Below are positions 10,325 through 21,069 of a DNA stretch of 64,000 nt, piece by piece (position 1 is the first letter of the stretch; every line of letters starts with the position of its first letter). The stretch spans positions 3,031,190-3,095,189 of the forward strand of contig CM065311.1 in the NCBI GenBank assembly GCA_033032175.1, written 5' to 3'. This stretch comes from Saturnia japonica. Lineage: Eukaryota > Arthropoda > Insecta > Lepidoptera > Saturniidae. Position numbers and translations under genes: made by a program. Under the pieces are notes generated by a model. It saw nothing but the letters and a program-made list of their open reading frames with translations, ran no database searches and was not told the DNA's origin.

Positions 10325-10562
10325 TAATAAATACATAGCGAAAGGAACTTTTTTCCTACAGGGAGTCCCACACCTCTCGAGTTTTCTCTTTTTTTTAATT
10401 CAAATGTGTAACGTGTTTAATGTGTCAAACAAGCATACGGCCCGCCTGGTGGTAAGCGTTTACCGTATCCTATAAGTATAAACTATTGTAATATCATAAT
10501 AGGTATCACTACTAGAGCGTTCCCAAACTTGAATCTCTATATAGAAATAAATAAAAACAAAA

Positions 10563-13500
10563 CTAGTTATCTGATTCTTTAATATGATAAAATACTTTTT
10601 CTAACGTTCCTTGATCATTAAGTTTTAAAGTTTTTAATCGGCGATTTCTAAAACGTATCATTCTAGCTCTCTTTAACCCATGTTCTATGACGTCTTCAAG
10701 AGGAGCTATCAAATAATTCGGGTAACTTCGTACAGCGTTCGAACAAACTTTATATAGAAACACATGAGTGTATCCTTCGGGGAATTGCTTTACTACTTCT
10801 TTCCACCGGATATCAGTCCACACTTTATATGATGTACTACGTCTTAAGCTGAAAAATAAAACGAAATGTATTTTTAACACAAGAAAGCGCGTACAACTTT
10901 AATTAAGACTAATAAATTGATTAATTAACGTATAAATCCTTATCAAAAGCATTATGTGCTTTGATAAAAGTGAAGCTTCTTTGAATTTGAGGACTATAAA
11001 TTTTGTATGTTACGTGAATTATCCTTAGCGCACCCAAAGAACTTTCACTTAAATTTTTTTTCATAGTAGCTCGGTTCATTGACGGTATTATCTCTGATGG
11101 TAAGTACAGTATAATCACACAACGGTGACCACCAACAGATCGAAATTCATCGCCGGTCGCCACTGTCAAGCTGACCTGCACGATATTATTGAAGGACCTG
11201 ATGTCGTAAGGTGGGAACAGACTGGCCGGAAAATGGTTCTACAGCTACACAGTACAACAAAGATAAGACATATTCTCTTGTGGAAAAGAGAGGAGGGAAT
11301 TAGATTGAACATGCTCTTCAGAACACTCACCATGATACAGACAATAGAACACTCTCAGTAAAGCAACGTTCCTGCCCAGCTAAAGCAACTCAATGTATAT
11401 TGTAACGTCTGCATCATCAGTAATGTGTGTGTGCTCTGCAACCTGTCCAGAGCATTTAGAAGGTATTTTGCGGATCCATCTAGGAGATGCGAACAGTCTT
11501 CCGTTCACGGCCGAACTTGTACCTTGTAAAGAAGTTACAGTTGACCAGACGTGAAAAACCGCACCCTGTTCAGGATTCCGAGTCTCCGAGATGTAATGAA
11601 GATGACACTCCCGATGTAATTCCTCGAGCTGAGGACCTAGGCTATTGAGGATGTCACGCATTGCTAGGGAGACGTTCTGAAGAGTTGGGAGGAGAGAGAA
11701 CGGGGATTTTGTTGGAGAAAACGCGCATCCTGAGTTTCCTAATTTAAACAAGTTACTTGCTCCTCATGTAGATACTTGGTGCTCCCTGACCGCATGAAGG
11801 ATAGCACCCATGAATGGTGCTGTCATCTGCGTAGCAATGAGGATGGCTTATAGGTAACATATCATTGATATGCAGAAGAAACAAAGTGGGCGAAAACACA
11901 GAGCTTTGTAGAACTCCTGTGTTTATCGACATGCACTGCGAATCACGTCCCTCAACAAGTATAAATATAAAAATATGACACCTAAAGATGTAACGATTCA
12001 TAATTTTGCCATTACGATACAGATTGTTGTATCAATGTCAATAATTGGCGATACCGAGACCGATATTGAAATTTAATTTAAAAATTAACAATAAATAAGC
12101 GCAAAACTATATAACGCTTCGGCAATGTGTCGTTGCTAACAGGCTAGCACCACGTGCGCCTCTCTAGCTTGCGATGTAAGGGTAATATTGTTGCTTCGCG
12201 CGCTGTTTAAAATGTTGATATACATATGTATAATATCGGTTGATCTTTTGATAAATAATCGCGATTCCGATTTATCGTCCGATATTCGGTCGATATCGTG
12301 TCGGTATTGTTACATCGCTACGTATAACCTTTACACGCGGTCGAAGTAAAACCTATTATTATTTGAACGCTATACATTTTAGACAATAACATTGATATGT
12401 TTCGCATAAAAAAAATTATAATAAGTCACTTACAGTTTCAGTATTTTTATCTTTAATTTACTTAATCGAACATCATATTTAACAAATAGTTGCACATGCA
12501 GCGCCCTTTGCCAAAAATTTTGTAAATAAATATATTGCTGCTCCATATCATTTTGTAGTTTTAACCACACTGACTTATCAAATTTCTGATACTTTAACTC
12601 GTCCAATGGAAGGTTTGTGTAGTTCATAAGTGAGTTTAAAAACTTTGTTGCTAATGGTAAAGTCCATTTCAAACGTTTTTTCTCAGGTTTTCCTGCAAAT
12701 TTTTTTTGATAATAATGAATTTATAATAGCAGAGGTAGGGGCACAGGGAAATTTCTTTGTAAATTTCTCTCTCTTAGGGCATGCCGACTGGTGGACTCCA
12801 CCCTACAGAAGATCGCAGTCAAATAACCTTGTTGTGTTCCTGCTGTGAGTAGAGTTTCAGCTCCTTGGGGTAGGGGGTTCAAAGCCGGGAATGCGATGGT
12901 AGCCGCTTACGCCTTTGTAGTATAGACAAAAACTAACACATGATATGTAACAGTTTTAAATGATAGTAAATCCTTTTCATACCATGTTTACTAACCATTG
13001 AACATCATTTCAAATCTCTTGTAAATTCCCCTCGATTCCCTACATAATATTGTTGTTAAATAAGTGACAGCTTTGTTGGGATTATGTAGGAAGCAAACAT
13101 CCAGAATTTTCTCTTCTTCTTTTGTAAAATGTCTTTTTGCAGCTGACCCCTCAGCATGAGCCATGACGTGTTTGAAGATTTGATAAACAGGTCTCTGTAA
13201 GCCTCTAGCAAGATATGCTGCTACATAACGCCTCACGCGTTCTTCAAGTGCATTTGGATGTCGGCATCTATCCTTGTTTCGCCATCTAGCAAAACTGATT
13301 AATTTGTCCGGTAAATTATTTTTCTGAAACCAATAAATAAGAAATTTAAAAGTTAATTCGATATTATTTATTTTTTAGATGTTGCTATCTACCTACTTTG
13401 GAGGCTGATCAAAATAATAACCTCCACATCCTATTCCACTAAATACTCAACTTCTGTAAAATATCATATAATATAAAGATCGGCTGCTGAGTGAATACTT

Positions 13501-16002
13501 TTCTGTTGTTTCAGACATCGCATGTATGCATTTCTTACAATAGACGACTGTTTTAGCGTCAGAAAATGATGGCCCATCACGCCATTTGTGGCTGCCATTC
13601 TTACCAGAAATATATTCAAGGTTACCTACTTTTTGTACAAGAAATAAAGTATATTAAAGTTTTCTACAAAAAAACTGGGGTAGATGACGCGGCACTGTGG
13701 TCGAGTTATTTACTACTAGAAAGGAAGAAGAACCTCTGCCAGATCAGCTAGTAATTAATAAAAATCTATATCACAATATAATCAACTTGTATACTAAATT
13801 TAATTGCAATTTATTTACGTCTTTGTAATAAATACTATATAATTATAGATTATATTTAAGATATTATTTTATATGTATGTACTAGGGGTGTTGCGGATAT
13901 TCGCATTAATTTAGTTATCTGCATCGATGCGGAGCTTTTAAGGATGCGAATTTATAAGTGCAAGGCGCTAGTGAGTAAGTAACGACATGTAAAGAAAGTG
14001 GTTGGGGCCAGTGTGCCGTGTGCCTCGCAATTAACGATCCTAATTAACCAATAGGAAGGCACATGTAGCGACATCGATATAGCGACATCTATCTCGCCAC
14101 AAACGAACTATCCTACATCGCGATATTGAAATTAACCGAACAATTGAGTATATATACAAGAACCCGACAACAACCGTTGGGCAGCTGGCCGCCGGACATA
14201 ACACCCGTCTGGTCGGAGGATCCTCCCTTTTCTATGGCGGATGAGGAACTTTACACTCTGTTCCTCGCTTCCGCTAAAGTGGTGACCCCGAGCATGAACG
14301 TCAGCGCAGCCTTCGCAAAGCTACGTCATCGTGACGACGTCATCACTTCCTCAAGCTTTCGAGCAGCGAGTCATACAGCCAGCCCAGCATCCACGGCTAC
14401 TACGGGTATCCTGACCATCAACATGCAGCGGACGCACATTCCTGGTCATCACCCACAGCCTTCTCAACGACCTTGGCACAGCACACTACACTTCGGCCGG
14501 CCAGCAAGCAGAGACGCACTTCTCTCCTGGTCGACGCAGCAGCCAGCCATTACGCAGCACTGCAACACTCCAACTCACTGGGGCATCACCGCAGACAGTT
14601 CCGACTAACTGTGAACTATGCGGCATCATGTTCCGACTCACTGGATCATTCCACTGGCCCGGCAAGCATCACAAGGTGTATGGACGACTCAACCTGCTAT
14701 CGGCCTCCGATCTCGGAGGGGAGTGATGTAGCAACATCGACATAGCGACTTCTATCTCACCACACACACTTTGGTGTCCTATAAGTGTTACGGAATTGTA
14801 GAACCTCGGTCGGTCCGGAGGGGAGGGAAGAGCGCACGCGGGGTTTGGCTTGCATCGCGGCGTGTGCGCCCGAGCACGTACACCGTTTTTAGACAGCGTG
14901 AGGGTTGGATGCGTGTCGTCACCGCCTCGCGACAAGAGAGTTTCGCCGATAGGACTGAGAAATTAAATTAAAATTTTTTGCTTGCTTAAATAAAATTTGC
15001 ACCCGCGCACCCGCTTGATGCGGGTTTCGATTAGCAAGTAGTGAGACGGGGTTTTGACGTAGTGAGTGGTTGTGTGAAGTGTTCCTCTATCTTGGCAACG
15101 CCAGCACCAGGTCAGGTTACACACAGCATCTTCATACACTTACACTATACCCGACACTATACTTTCATACCGACTGGCCTGGACTCTTCGAGTGCGACCT
15201 ATTTACCGGGTGAGTAATAAGTATAAGTTTATGATAATTATCCGAATTTAACCTGTACTCACGGCGGCAATTTTCCCTGCCTTCCACGGCCTTTTCAAGC
15301 ACGCTTCCACATTAAGGTAGGGAGATTTCGGGAGTTGACCGTGAGGCCGAGTGGCTTAGCCCAGGGTTAGGCCCGAACAATAGGTTTTGTTAGTTTTGTT
15401 TTAGTAATCGACGTGATTTCCATTGTGAATCAATTACAGTGTTTGTTATCCAAGTTCTTTGCGTGGTTGATGAATATTTCGATGTAAATATTGAGTGACA
15501 ACGTGAATAAAAATGTCGAATAAAAATGTCGCCACCAACAAAAACAGTATCTGGACTTATTTTACATCAGGGGATTTAAATGAAAATTCACCAAATTGGT
15601 GAACAGTTAATCATGTTGAACTTAAAACTCTCTCCAGATTTTCATGCAGATATTTATCACTTCCACTGTCCAGTGTTCCCAGTGAATACACTTAGGAACA
15701 TGATAGAGGCTGAGAAGGCTGCAATATTACTATTTATTAAATATAATTCACCAAATTTTTTATCCTTCTATACCCCACATATCATTAATATTAGAATTTA
15801 TTAGCGACTAACTTGTTACCTTCATTAACTTACGCCAATTTTTTCTAATTTTCTCGTCTTCTTCCTTTGATATGGTGTCAGTACGATATGGTTCTGTTTC
15901 ATTATCATTAATATCTTTTAATTTACGAGTTAAGCAAGTGGATACTTGGTACCATGGCTGTTCCCATGTAATGGTCTTATATTGTAATTTTTCAAAAAGC
16001 AC
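10563..16002 (-). CDS. TTF1/Reb1-like Myb-domain protein, 3' four exons
   Basis: Exons on the minus strand: 16002-15820, 13323-12996, 12692-12434, 10848-10563 (stop). All junctions are GT/AG (donors GTAACA, GTTAGT, GTAAGT; acceptors CTTTCAG, GTTTCAG, TTTGCAG, TTTTCAG). The phases chain without error into 351 codons. The protein has repeated Myb/SANT-like segments: ISKEEDEKIRKNWRKL, HFTKEEEKILDVCF, KFDKSVWLKLQNDMEQQY, and DIRWKEVVKQFPEG in the last exon. The order and spacing match the C-terminal half of transcription termination factor 1, which binds rDNA terminators in the nucleolus. The family call rests on recalled resemblance. Upstream exons and the start were not found. Introns are filled with a LINE fragment, a TRIM and other repeats. 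Confidence 0.7.
10849..11379. other. Intron sequence of the TTF1-like gene, nothing assigned
   Basis: Part of the last intron. Short frames occur on both strands (10921-11181 minus, 11125-11361 plus) without recognisable motifs. Confidence 0.35.
11380..12001 (-). pseudogene. LINE reverse transcriptase fragment in intron
   Basis: The frame 12001-11753 contains SSVFSPTLFLLHINDML followed by HCYADDSTIHG: the palm motif and the YADD catalytic box of a CR1/Jockey-type reverse transcriptase. The adjoining frame 11751-11380 continues with SGCAFSPTKSPFSLLPTLQN, the normal next segment, after a frameshift and a deletion. It lies antisense-free in the last intron of the TTF1-like gene, i.e. same strand as the gene. 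Inactive. Confidence 0.75.
12010..12320. repeat. Possible hAT-type MITE in intron
   Basis: Rich in GATATCGG/CGATAT words at both ends (GGCGATACCGAGACCGATAT near 12045 and ATATTCGGTCGATATCG near 12280). It ends in TTACATCGCTA, whose complement resembles hAT-type termini. Clean target duplications were not found, so the boundaries are approximate. Confidence 0.3.
13324..14063. other. Intron sequence, mostly unassigned
   Basis: AT-rich intron between TTF1-like exons. At about 13883, CTAGGGGTGTTGCGGATATTCG looks like one end of a hAT-type MITE, but no matching second end was found before the TRIM at 14064. Confidence 0.3.
14064..14772 (+). mobile_element. TRIM element with truncated 3' LTR
   Basis: 5' LTR 14064-14278 (215 bp), then TGGTGACCCCGA, the first 12 bases of the tRNA-Trp primer-binding site, at 14280. 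The roughly 440-bp internal region matches the one at 8.3-8.7 kb. The polypurine tract GGAGGGGAGTGA precedes the 3' LTR start at 14727. That LTR breaks off after about 45 bp. The long frame 14126-14608 crosses LTR and internal region and is not a conserved protein. It sits in an intron of the TTF1-like gene, antisense to it. Confidence 0.8.
14773..15560 (+). other. GC-rich unassigned block, possible hAT 5' end
   Basis: The base composition rises sharply compared with the intron. Near 15210 there is a good splice-donor-like site (CCGGGTGAGTAATA). At 15513-15602 a short frame starts MSNKNVATNKNSIWTYFTSG and stops soon after. The 'S-I-W-T-Y-F' spacing is reminiscent of the start of a BED finger in hAT transposases, but the cysteines are not visible. 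It could be the truncated 5' part of a transposon or of an LTR element. Low certainty. Confidence 0.25.
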
Positions 16003-16474
16003 CTGAAAGAGTTGTAATAAATATTTTATAATATTTAGTAAATATTAACATTAGACTTTAATGCAGGGTTCACAACCATAGGATAATTTCAAGCATTTGT
16101 ATGATGTACAATAATTTAATTATTATGCAAATTCTGACAATTATTAAAAAAGTCTTTTATGGTGGAAGACGGAATAGGGGAGCTAAAAAAGTCAAACTGA
16201 AGCAGGAGTCAGAGTAAGGCCTTGTTGTTGCTGTTCAGCGACAGCTAATTATAATTGTCTGACACCAGAAGTTGGTAAACTATTTCGACACTAGACATTA
16301 TTTCCGTAAGTACGATAATTCTGATTCATTATATGATAATTTTTTGTTGCTAGTAAGATTGCTGTCTCCAGGTTTGCAGAATCTACAGCATGGGTTGGTC
16401 CTAAATGACATCTCAAAAAGTACCAGATTACAAGGGATTTAAAAAATAGTACAATAATGTATTGTACATCCTAC
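16003..16474. other. Intron/upstream sequence, nothing recognised
   Basis: Upstream of the first detected TTF1-like exon. No coding stretch with splice signals was found on the minus strand. Confidence 0.3.
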
Positions 16475-16866
16475 TATCCTACTAATATAATAAATGTGTA
16501 AGTGTGTATGTTTGGATGTTTGTTACTCAATCACGCAAAAACGGATGAATGGATTTCAATGAAATTTGGCAGACAGATAGTCTATGACCTGAAATAAAAC
16601 ATAGGGTATTTTTTATCCCGCTAAAAGTCATAGTTTAACAAGTGTTATCCTACAAATATAACAAATGTAAAGTTTGTATGTTTGTTGTTTGTATGGTTGT
16701 AAGTTTTATTGGGACTGTTAATGTGTTGGATTCATATTGGCATATAATGACAATACCATACAAACAGTGATAAACCCATGTATGATTTTCTTTTCGTTTG
16801 TCGTGTTCCGAAATCTATTTGTGTATATCCAATAATATGCAGACGAAGTCGCGGGTACCAGCTAGT
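16475..16866 (+). mobile_element. Helitron-like repeat related to the 160-bp array
   Basis: Begins TCCTACTAATATAATAAATG and ends GTCGCGGGTACCAGCTAGT. The CTAGT end with a GC-rich stem just before it is the usual Helitron 3' end form. A second start-like copy (TATCCTACAAATATAAC) at 16647 shows an incomplete internal tandem duplication. The first 150 bp correspond to the unit of the 1819-2960 array. The A/T insertion rule is not clearly met at the right end. Confidence 0.55.
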
Positions 16867-17403
16867 CTTAAATAAATAAATAAAATCTGTACAAATCCCA
16901 ATCCCATAACAAAGAAAGAAACAACTTGTTTTGTAAATATTTGAAAAAGGAACCATTCCTACAGCTATAATTAAAAGAACAGCAATGTAACTTGGAACAC
17001 ATTAGATCTGAGCTCTTTTCAGTGACAACAACTATCTTGAACATCGTATCTATTTAACTTGGCCCCTTATTTCACATTTATGTTATTGTTGGGATTTATT
17101 TCTTACTTTAACTGCCTTATAATTTTCATTATTATATGATGCTTTATAATAAAAAAACTAGGGTTTTCTTTGGTCATTCCAAATAACATTCTGTCCAATC
17201 TTCTTGTAAATTCTTCAAATCATAAAATGATTCAAAATTTATCTGTGATGTGCAATTAACAGAGGTTTTGATTTTTTTGCATTCCTAATTAAAGTTATTT
17301 ATTGATTGGGTGTATAAATTGGACCAGATATTAAGGTTTTTTAACTTCCTTCTTAATGAGGCAATGCACACTGCCTGCCTCGTTCCGCATGTGGCATCTA
17401 AAT
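16867..17403. other. AT-rich spacer
   Basis: Includes a short (AAAT)n run at 16868. No gene recognised. Confidence 0.3.
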
Positions 17404-18480
17404 TTATGTATAATCATTTTCATCTTCAATGTTTATATTTATTTTTATTCTGTACACAGAAATTGTCAGAGTATAATATCACTTCCATTTCATCATCATC
17501 TTCATCACTTATAGCTTTCAGATCTGTCCATACACATGAATCAATCTCTATAGCACCATGTTTAGCATTACACTCTGACCAAAAATAATAGTGGACATTT
17601 TTGTAGGCTACTTTATATTCCTTTGGTGTTAATTCAGTGACGGTTATATTATAACAATTAAGTTTTAACTAATAGTAAAATGATGAATGATGAACACTGC
17701 AATACCATCTCTAAATCATATACAGCCACTCTGAAATTCTTATTTACTTTATTACAATCACTAAGCTTCTCAATTCTACTATAATTCTTCTTTGTTAAAT
17801 GAATGGTTTTTCTTTAGCATTAGAATTATGATAGGAGATACATAGATTACACTGATCTATTTTAGGTTGAGAAAACTCAAGATTAAAATCAGTTTTAAAA
17901 ATATTTATATTTTCATGTATGTACCTGTGCCTTTATTATTTTGTTGTTCATTGTTTAAGTTGATAATTATTTTACTACCTTCTATATATTCCTTTGTTGA
18001 AGAAGCCCCTGGATAGCGAGTTCAATCTTAGGGATTGAATTAATGTGTTTCCTGACGGCAAATTGTAATTCAAGTTTAATTTTTCTATCTCCCTCTTAAA
18101 TCATATAGTGAAAAATATTTTTTGTTCATGTTAGTTTGTAAAGTATATATCATATGATTAGTGATATCTAACGTAGCCTTATAAAAAGTTTTACAAACTG
18201 TAATCTTAGTGTTGAGTACAAAATAAAATGCTTTATTATTTTGCCTGGGCTTCTGTGAATTTGTATATTTGGTTCTAGGTTGAACATCAATCATACTGGC
18301 ACATATATTATACACTTTGCTTTAACAAATCTCCCAATTTCCAAAACTTCTGAAAAAGTTTGTATATGCTATCTGTACTAATCTTTGTGGTGCATTTGAG
18401 CATACATTTTTCCATGCAAGTTTCTTTAAGCCTTGAATATTTGGAATGTTGTACAAAAAACGTAAATTTTAAGTTATTTC
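17404..18480 (-). pseudogene. Decayed insect transposon-associated protein (SDNC...QNKNK type)
   Basis: On the minus strand, pieces in several frames appear in the order of a protein family that is common in insect genomes and probably transposon-derived. The order is LKKLAWKNVCSNAPQR and FRSFGNW (18480-18320); KAFYFVLNTKITVCKTFYKA and TLDITNHMIYTLQ (18230-18120); FNLEFSQPKIDQCNLC (about 17890); FWSECNAKHGAIEIDSC with LYSDN (about 17590-17460). One base later the frame changes to CVQNKNKYK. At least three frameshifts and stops break it. I do not know its biochemical role. The chain of partial motifs is clear, the family label is from memory. Confidence 0.55.
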
Positions 18481-18686
18481 TTTTTTTAATAAATCTGTGA
18501 TACGGCTATTAAAAGCTCATTTAGATTTAGAGAGTCTATAGCACATCATGGGGTGAGAAATCGTAGTTTATTATCTCAAGCAATAATCACCATAAGATTA
18601 TCCTATCAAAATATTTACATACAGCAATTGTTTACATGGCGAAATATATAGTAAGAAGATTCTTGCTTAAGAGTTCTCAACTTGTA

Positions 18687-19985
18687 CAAGGTGTCCAGAA
18701 AGGGTATCGGGTATATGTTTTCGCGCCATATTCGAAATGGGGCGTCTAAAGGGTGCGGGGAGGGGTTCGTGGCGTCCGCCATTTTGTGGAGTTTTAGTCA
18801 CGATGGAACAGTACTCGGGGACGCATCGCGCATTTTGCGTACGAGCGTATTATCGTAATGGTGATTCAATAGTGACTGCTCAACGTCTCTATCGTACGGA
18901 ATATCGTACACGCCACGCGCCAAGTGACGATAGCATTAGGAAATGGATCAGGATGTTCGAGATTACAGGTGCGACAGTTAAAATTCAAAACTCTGGTCGT
19001 CCTCGTTCAGTTCGCGATGAAGAAACAATTGAAGAAGTTGAGGCGTCGGTTCGTCAAAATCCGTCTTTATCCATCCGAAAGCGAAGCCAAGCGTTGAACA
19101 TCAAAAAATCGTCTTTACATTCGATTTTAAAGAAAGACTTACATCTAAAAGCTTATAAAATTCAATTGGTTCAAGAATTGAAGGATACGGACTATGCTAA
19201 TCGACTGAATTTTGCGAACAAAATGCTGCAGCGATTTAACAACTTTAACAACATACTGTTCAGTGACGAAGCAAATTTTCACCTGAATGGTCATGTTAAT
19301 AAGCAGAATTGTCGGTACTGGGCAGTGGAGAATCCGAGACGAAAGCATGAACGACCCCTGCATAGCCCAAAGGTCGTTGTTTGGGCCGCTATGTCTGCTA
19401 AAGGCATAATTGGTCCTTATTTTCATGAAGATCAATGAGGCCGAGCAATTAATGTGAATAGTGACCGTTATTGCGATATGTTGCGAAATTTTTTGGTCCC
19501 AGAGTTGCAGGAGTTTGCTGGTTTCAACTCAAGAACGTGGTTTCAGCAAGATGGGGCCACTTGCCATACCTCAAATGACTCAATGGAAGTTGTTAACGAA
19601 TTATTCCCTAATAAAGTCATTTCGTGAAGGGGTGACATCAACTGGCCTCCCAGAAGCCCCGACCTTAGCCCGCTTGACTATTTTGCATGGGGATACCTTA
19701 AAAGTAAGGTTTATCAAAACAATCCGAGGAATCTAACCCAGTTAAAGCAAAACATCAGGTCAGAAATGGCAGCAATATAGCTATGTGTCAACGTGTTATC
19801 GCCAATCTTCGTTTCCGTTTAGAAGAGTGCCAGCAACGTAACGGTCATCATTTGGATAACATCATCTTTTCCAAATAATTCTCCAATTCACATGCTAATA
19901 ATAAACAATAAACTTTTTTATTGCATACAAATAATTTTTGTTTCATTGAACTTACAAATACCCAATACCCTTTCTGGACACCTTG
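18687..19985 (+). mobile_element. Complete DD41D mariner-type element, 1.3 kb
   Basis: Inverted terminal repeats of 28 bp with one mismatch (CAAGGTGTCCAGAAAGGGTA at each end, reading inward), with TA on both sides (18685-18686 and 19986-19987). One transposase gene fills the interior. The element is almost undamaged and probably young. Confidence 0.88.
18803..19878 (+). pseudogene. DD41D transposase with two stops and one frameshift
   Basis: Starts MEQYSGTHRAFCVRAYYRNG at 18803. An earlier in-frame ATG at 18737 is in the leader and unlikely to be used. The N-terminus carries two helix-turn-helix-like segments (to about residue 110). Catalytic motifs are ILFSDEANF, FQQDGATCHTS and SPDLSPLDYF. 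There are 41 residues between the second and third aspartates. The frame is broken only by TGA at 19436-19438, TGA at 19624-19626 (a likely CGA to TGA change) and a one-base shift near 19779. The rest reads cleanly to the TAA at 19876. Such DD41D proteins form a distinct Tc1/mariner lineage. Confidence 0.85.
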
Positions 19986-19987
19986 TA

Positions 19988-20366
19988 TAAACATGATCTC
20001 CTATGACATTTTTTTAATTTCCAAGAAGTATTGTATGAATCCTTTTGAACTGTTTAATGTGCAAGATTTGCCTTTTGAGTTTAGTGTTTACTAAGGTATT
20101 TATTGTTCTCAAAATGACACAAATACCATTCATATTTGGAACTGTAGATAATATTAAGCTTTTTAAACTTTATAAAACTTATGAGTGATTGTGGAATATA
20201 GGAGCGCTATTTATTTTTAAATCCATCTTTTTCTGTTTTTGTTTCTTTATTATTGTCTAAGAACATAAATAATTAGAATACCCTCACGCACTGCACTCAT
20301 GGTAGCATCTGGCACAATATCTCGAAATACGATTATTGCTTTCAAATTCCGTTTAGGTAGAGACAA
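19988..20366. other. AT-rich sequence downstream of the small gene
   Basis: Contains TTTATT at about 20246, a possible minus-strand poly(A) signal for the gene at 20367-20752. Nothing else recognised. Confidence 0.3.
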
Positions 20367-20752
20367 TTAATATTCAATGTTGAGGGAATCGCGAATGTTT
20401 ACATGAAGAAATTTTCCTTTGATAACCGCATCCACAAATCGAGAAACTCTCTCCATGTAAACAGCCCTTAACGTTCTATCACTAGGCACTGGCAGAAGGG
20501 AAGGTTCAACCCAATTACCATGATAGTTGGAACGTATTGTTAATTTCGAATGCCAGTACTGAAAGTTTACAAGATTATTCATTCCGAGATGTAAATTGAT
20601 CTATTAGCTTAAAAATATGGTTTTCAAGAAATTTATACCTCCATAAACTCATCATCTTCCTGTTGTATTTGTTGTAAATACAAAAACACTTTTTCCATTG
20701 AAGCCGGTTCAGTTACGTCCGTAATTTCATCAGCTAGTTCTTTTATATTCAT
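20367..20752 (-). CDS. Predicted two-exon gene, 101 aa, unknown function
   Basis: Exon 1 20752-20639 begins with ATG (MNIKELADEITDVTEPASME). It ends phase 0 at a GTATAA donor. Exon 2 20558-20367 follows a good acceptor (AAACTTTCAG) and ends at TAA. The 101-residue product is acidic at the N-terminus (QQIQQEDDEFME) and then basic and globular (TLRAVYMERVSRFVDAV). No signal peptide, membrane segment or known domain is recognised. The protein is not transposon-like, and codon phase and splice sites agree, which favours a real host gene. It could also be the 3' end of a longer gene or a chance pairing. Orientation is the same as the TTF1-like gene. Confidence 0.45.
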
Positions 20753-21059
20753 TTCAAGACGGATTTATTTGCAATGTGTCGGGATTGTAGTTCATAGCAT
20801 AGATTACAGATTTGATTAGATTTGATCCCCGATTATTAGTAAGTTACTACACTAGATGTAAACAATACAATTTTTCCGAGAAACAATAAAAAAACTATTC
20901 TAACATTTCTAACCTGCAAACCTCGAAAATACTAGAGATGTAACGAGTATATTTGTAATAAGTACAGCTATTATAATACGAGCCGAACTAATATATTATA
21001 CACGAATACAATATAATAGGTTACCAGATATTACTTATATAATAATTAATGTTGTAACA
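20753..21059. other. Upstream AT-rich sequence
   Basis: Would hold the promoter of the 20.4-kb gene. No motif stands out. A hAT-like word (TAGAGATGTAACGAGTAT) at about 20933 may be a MITE end. Confidence 0.25.
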
Positions 21060-21069
21060 TCTTTCTGTT

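Noticed and set aside
14126..14608. 160-codon open frame in the TRIM
   Set aside because: It crosses from LTR into the internal region over the primer-binding site, has no conserved motif, and is not open in the other TRIM copies.
14786..15121. Solo LTR beginning TGTTACGG and ending GGTTACA
   Set aside because: The ends look suggestive but the flanking bases show no target duplication and no primer site follows.
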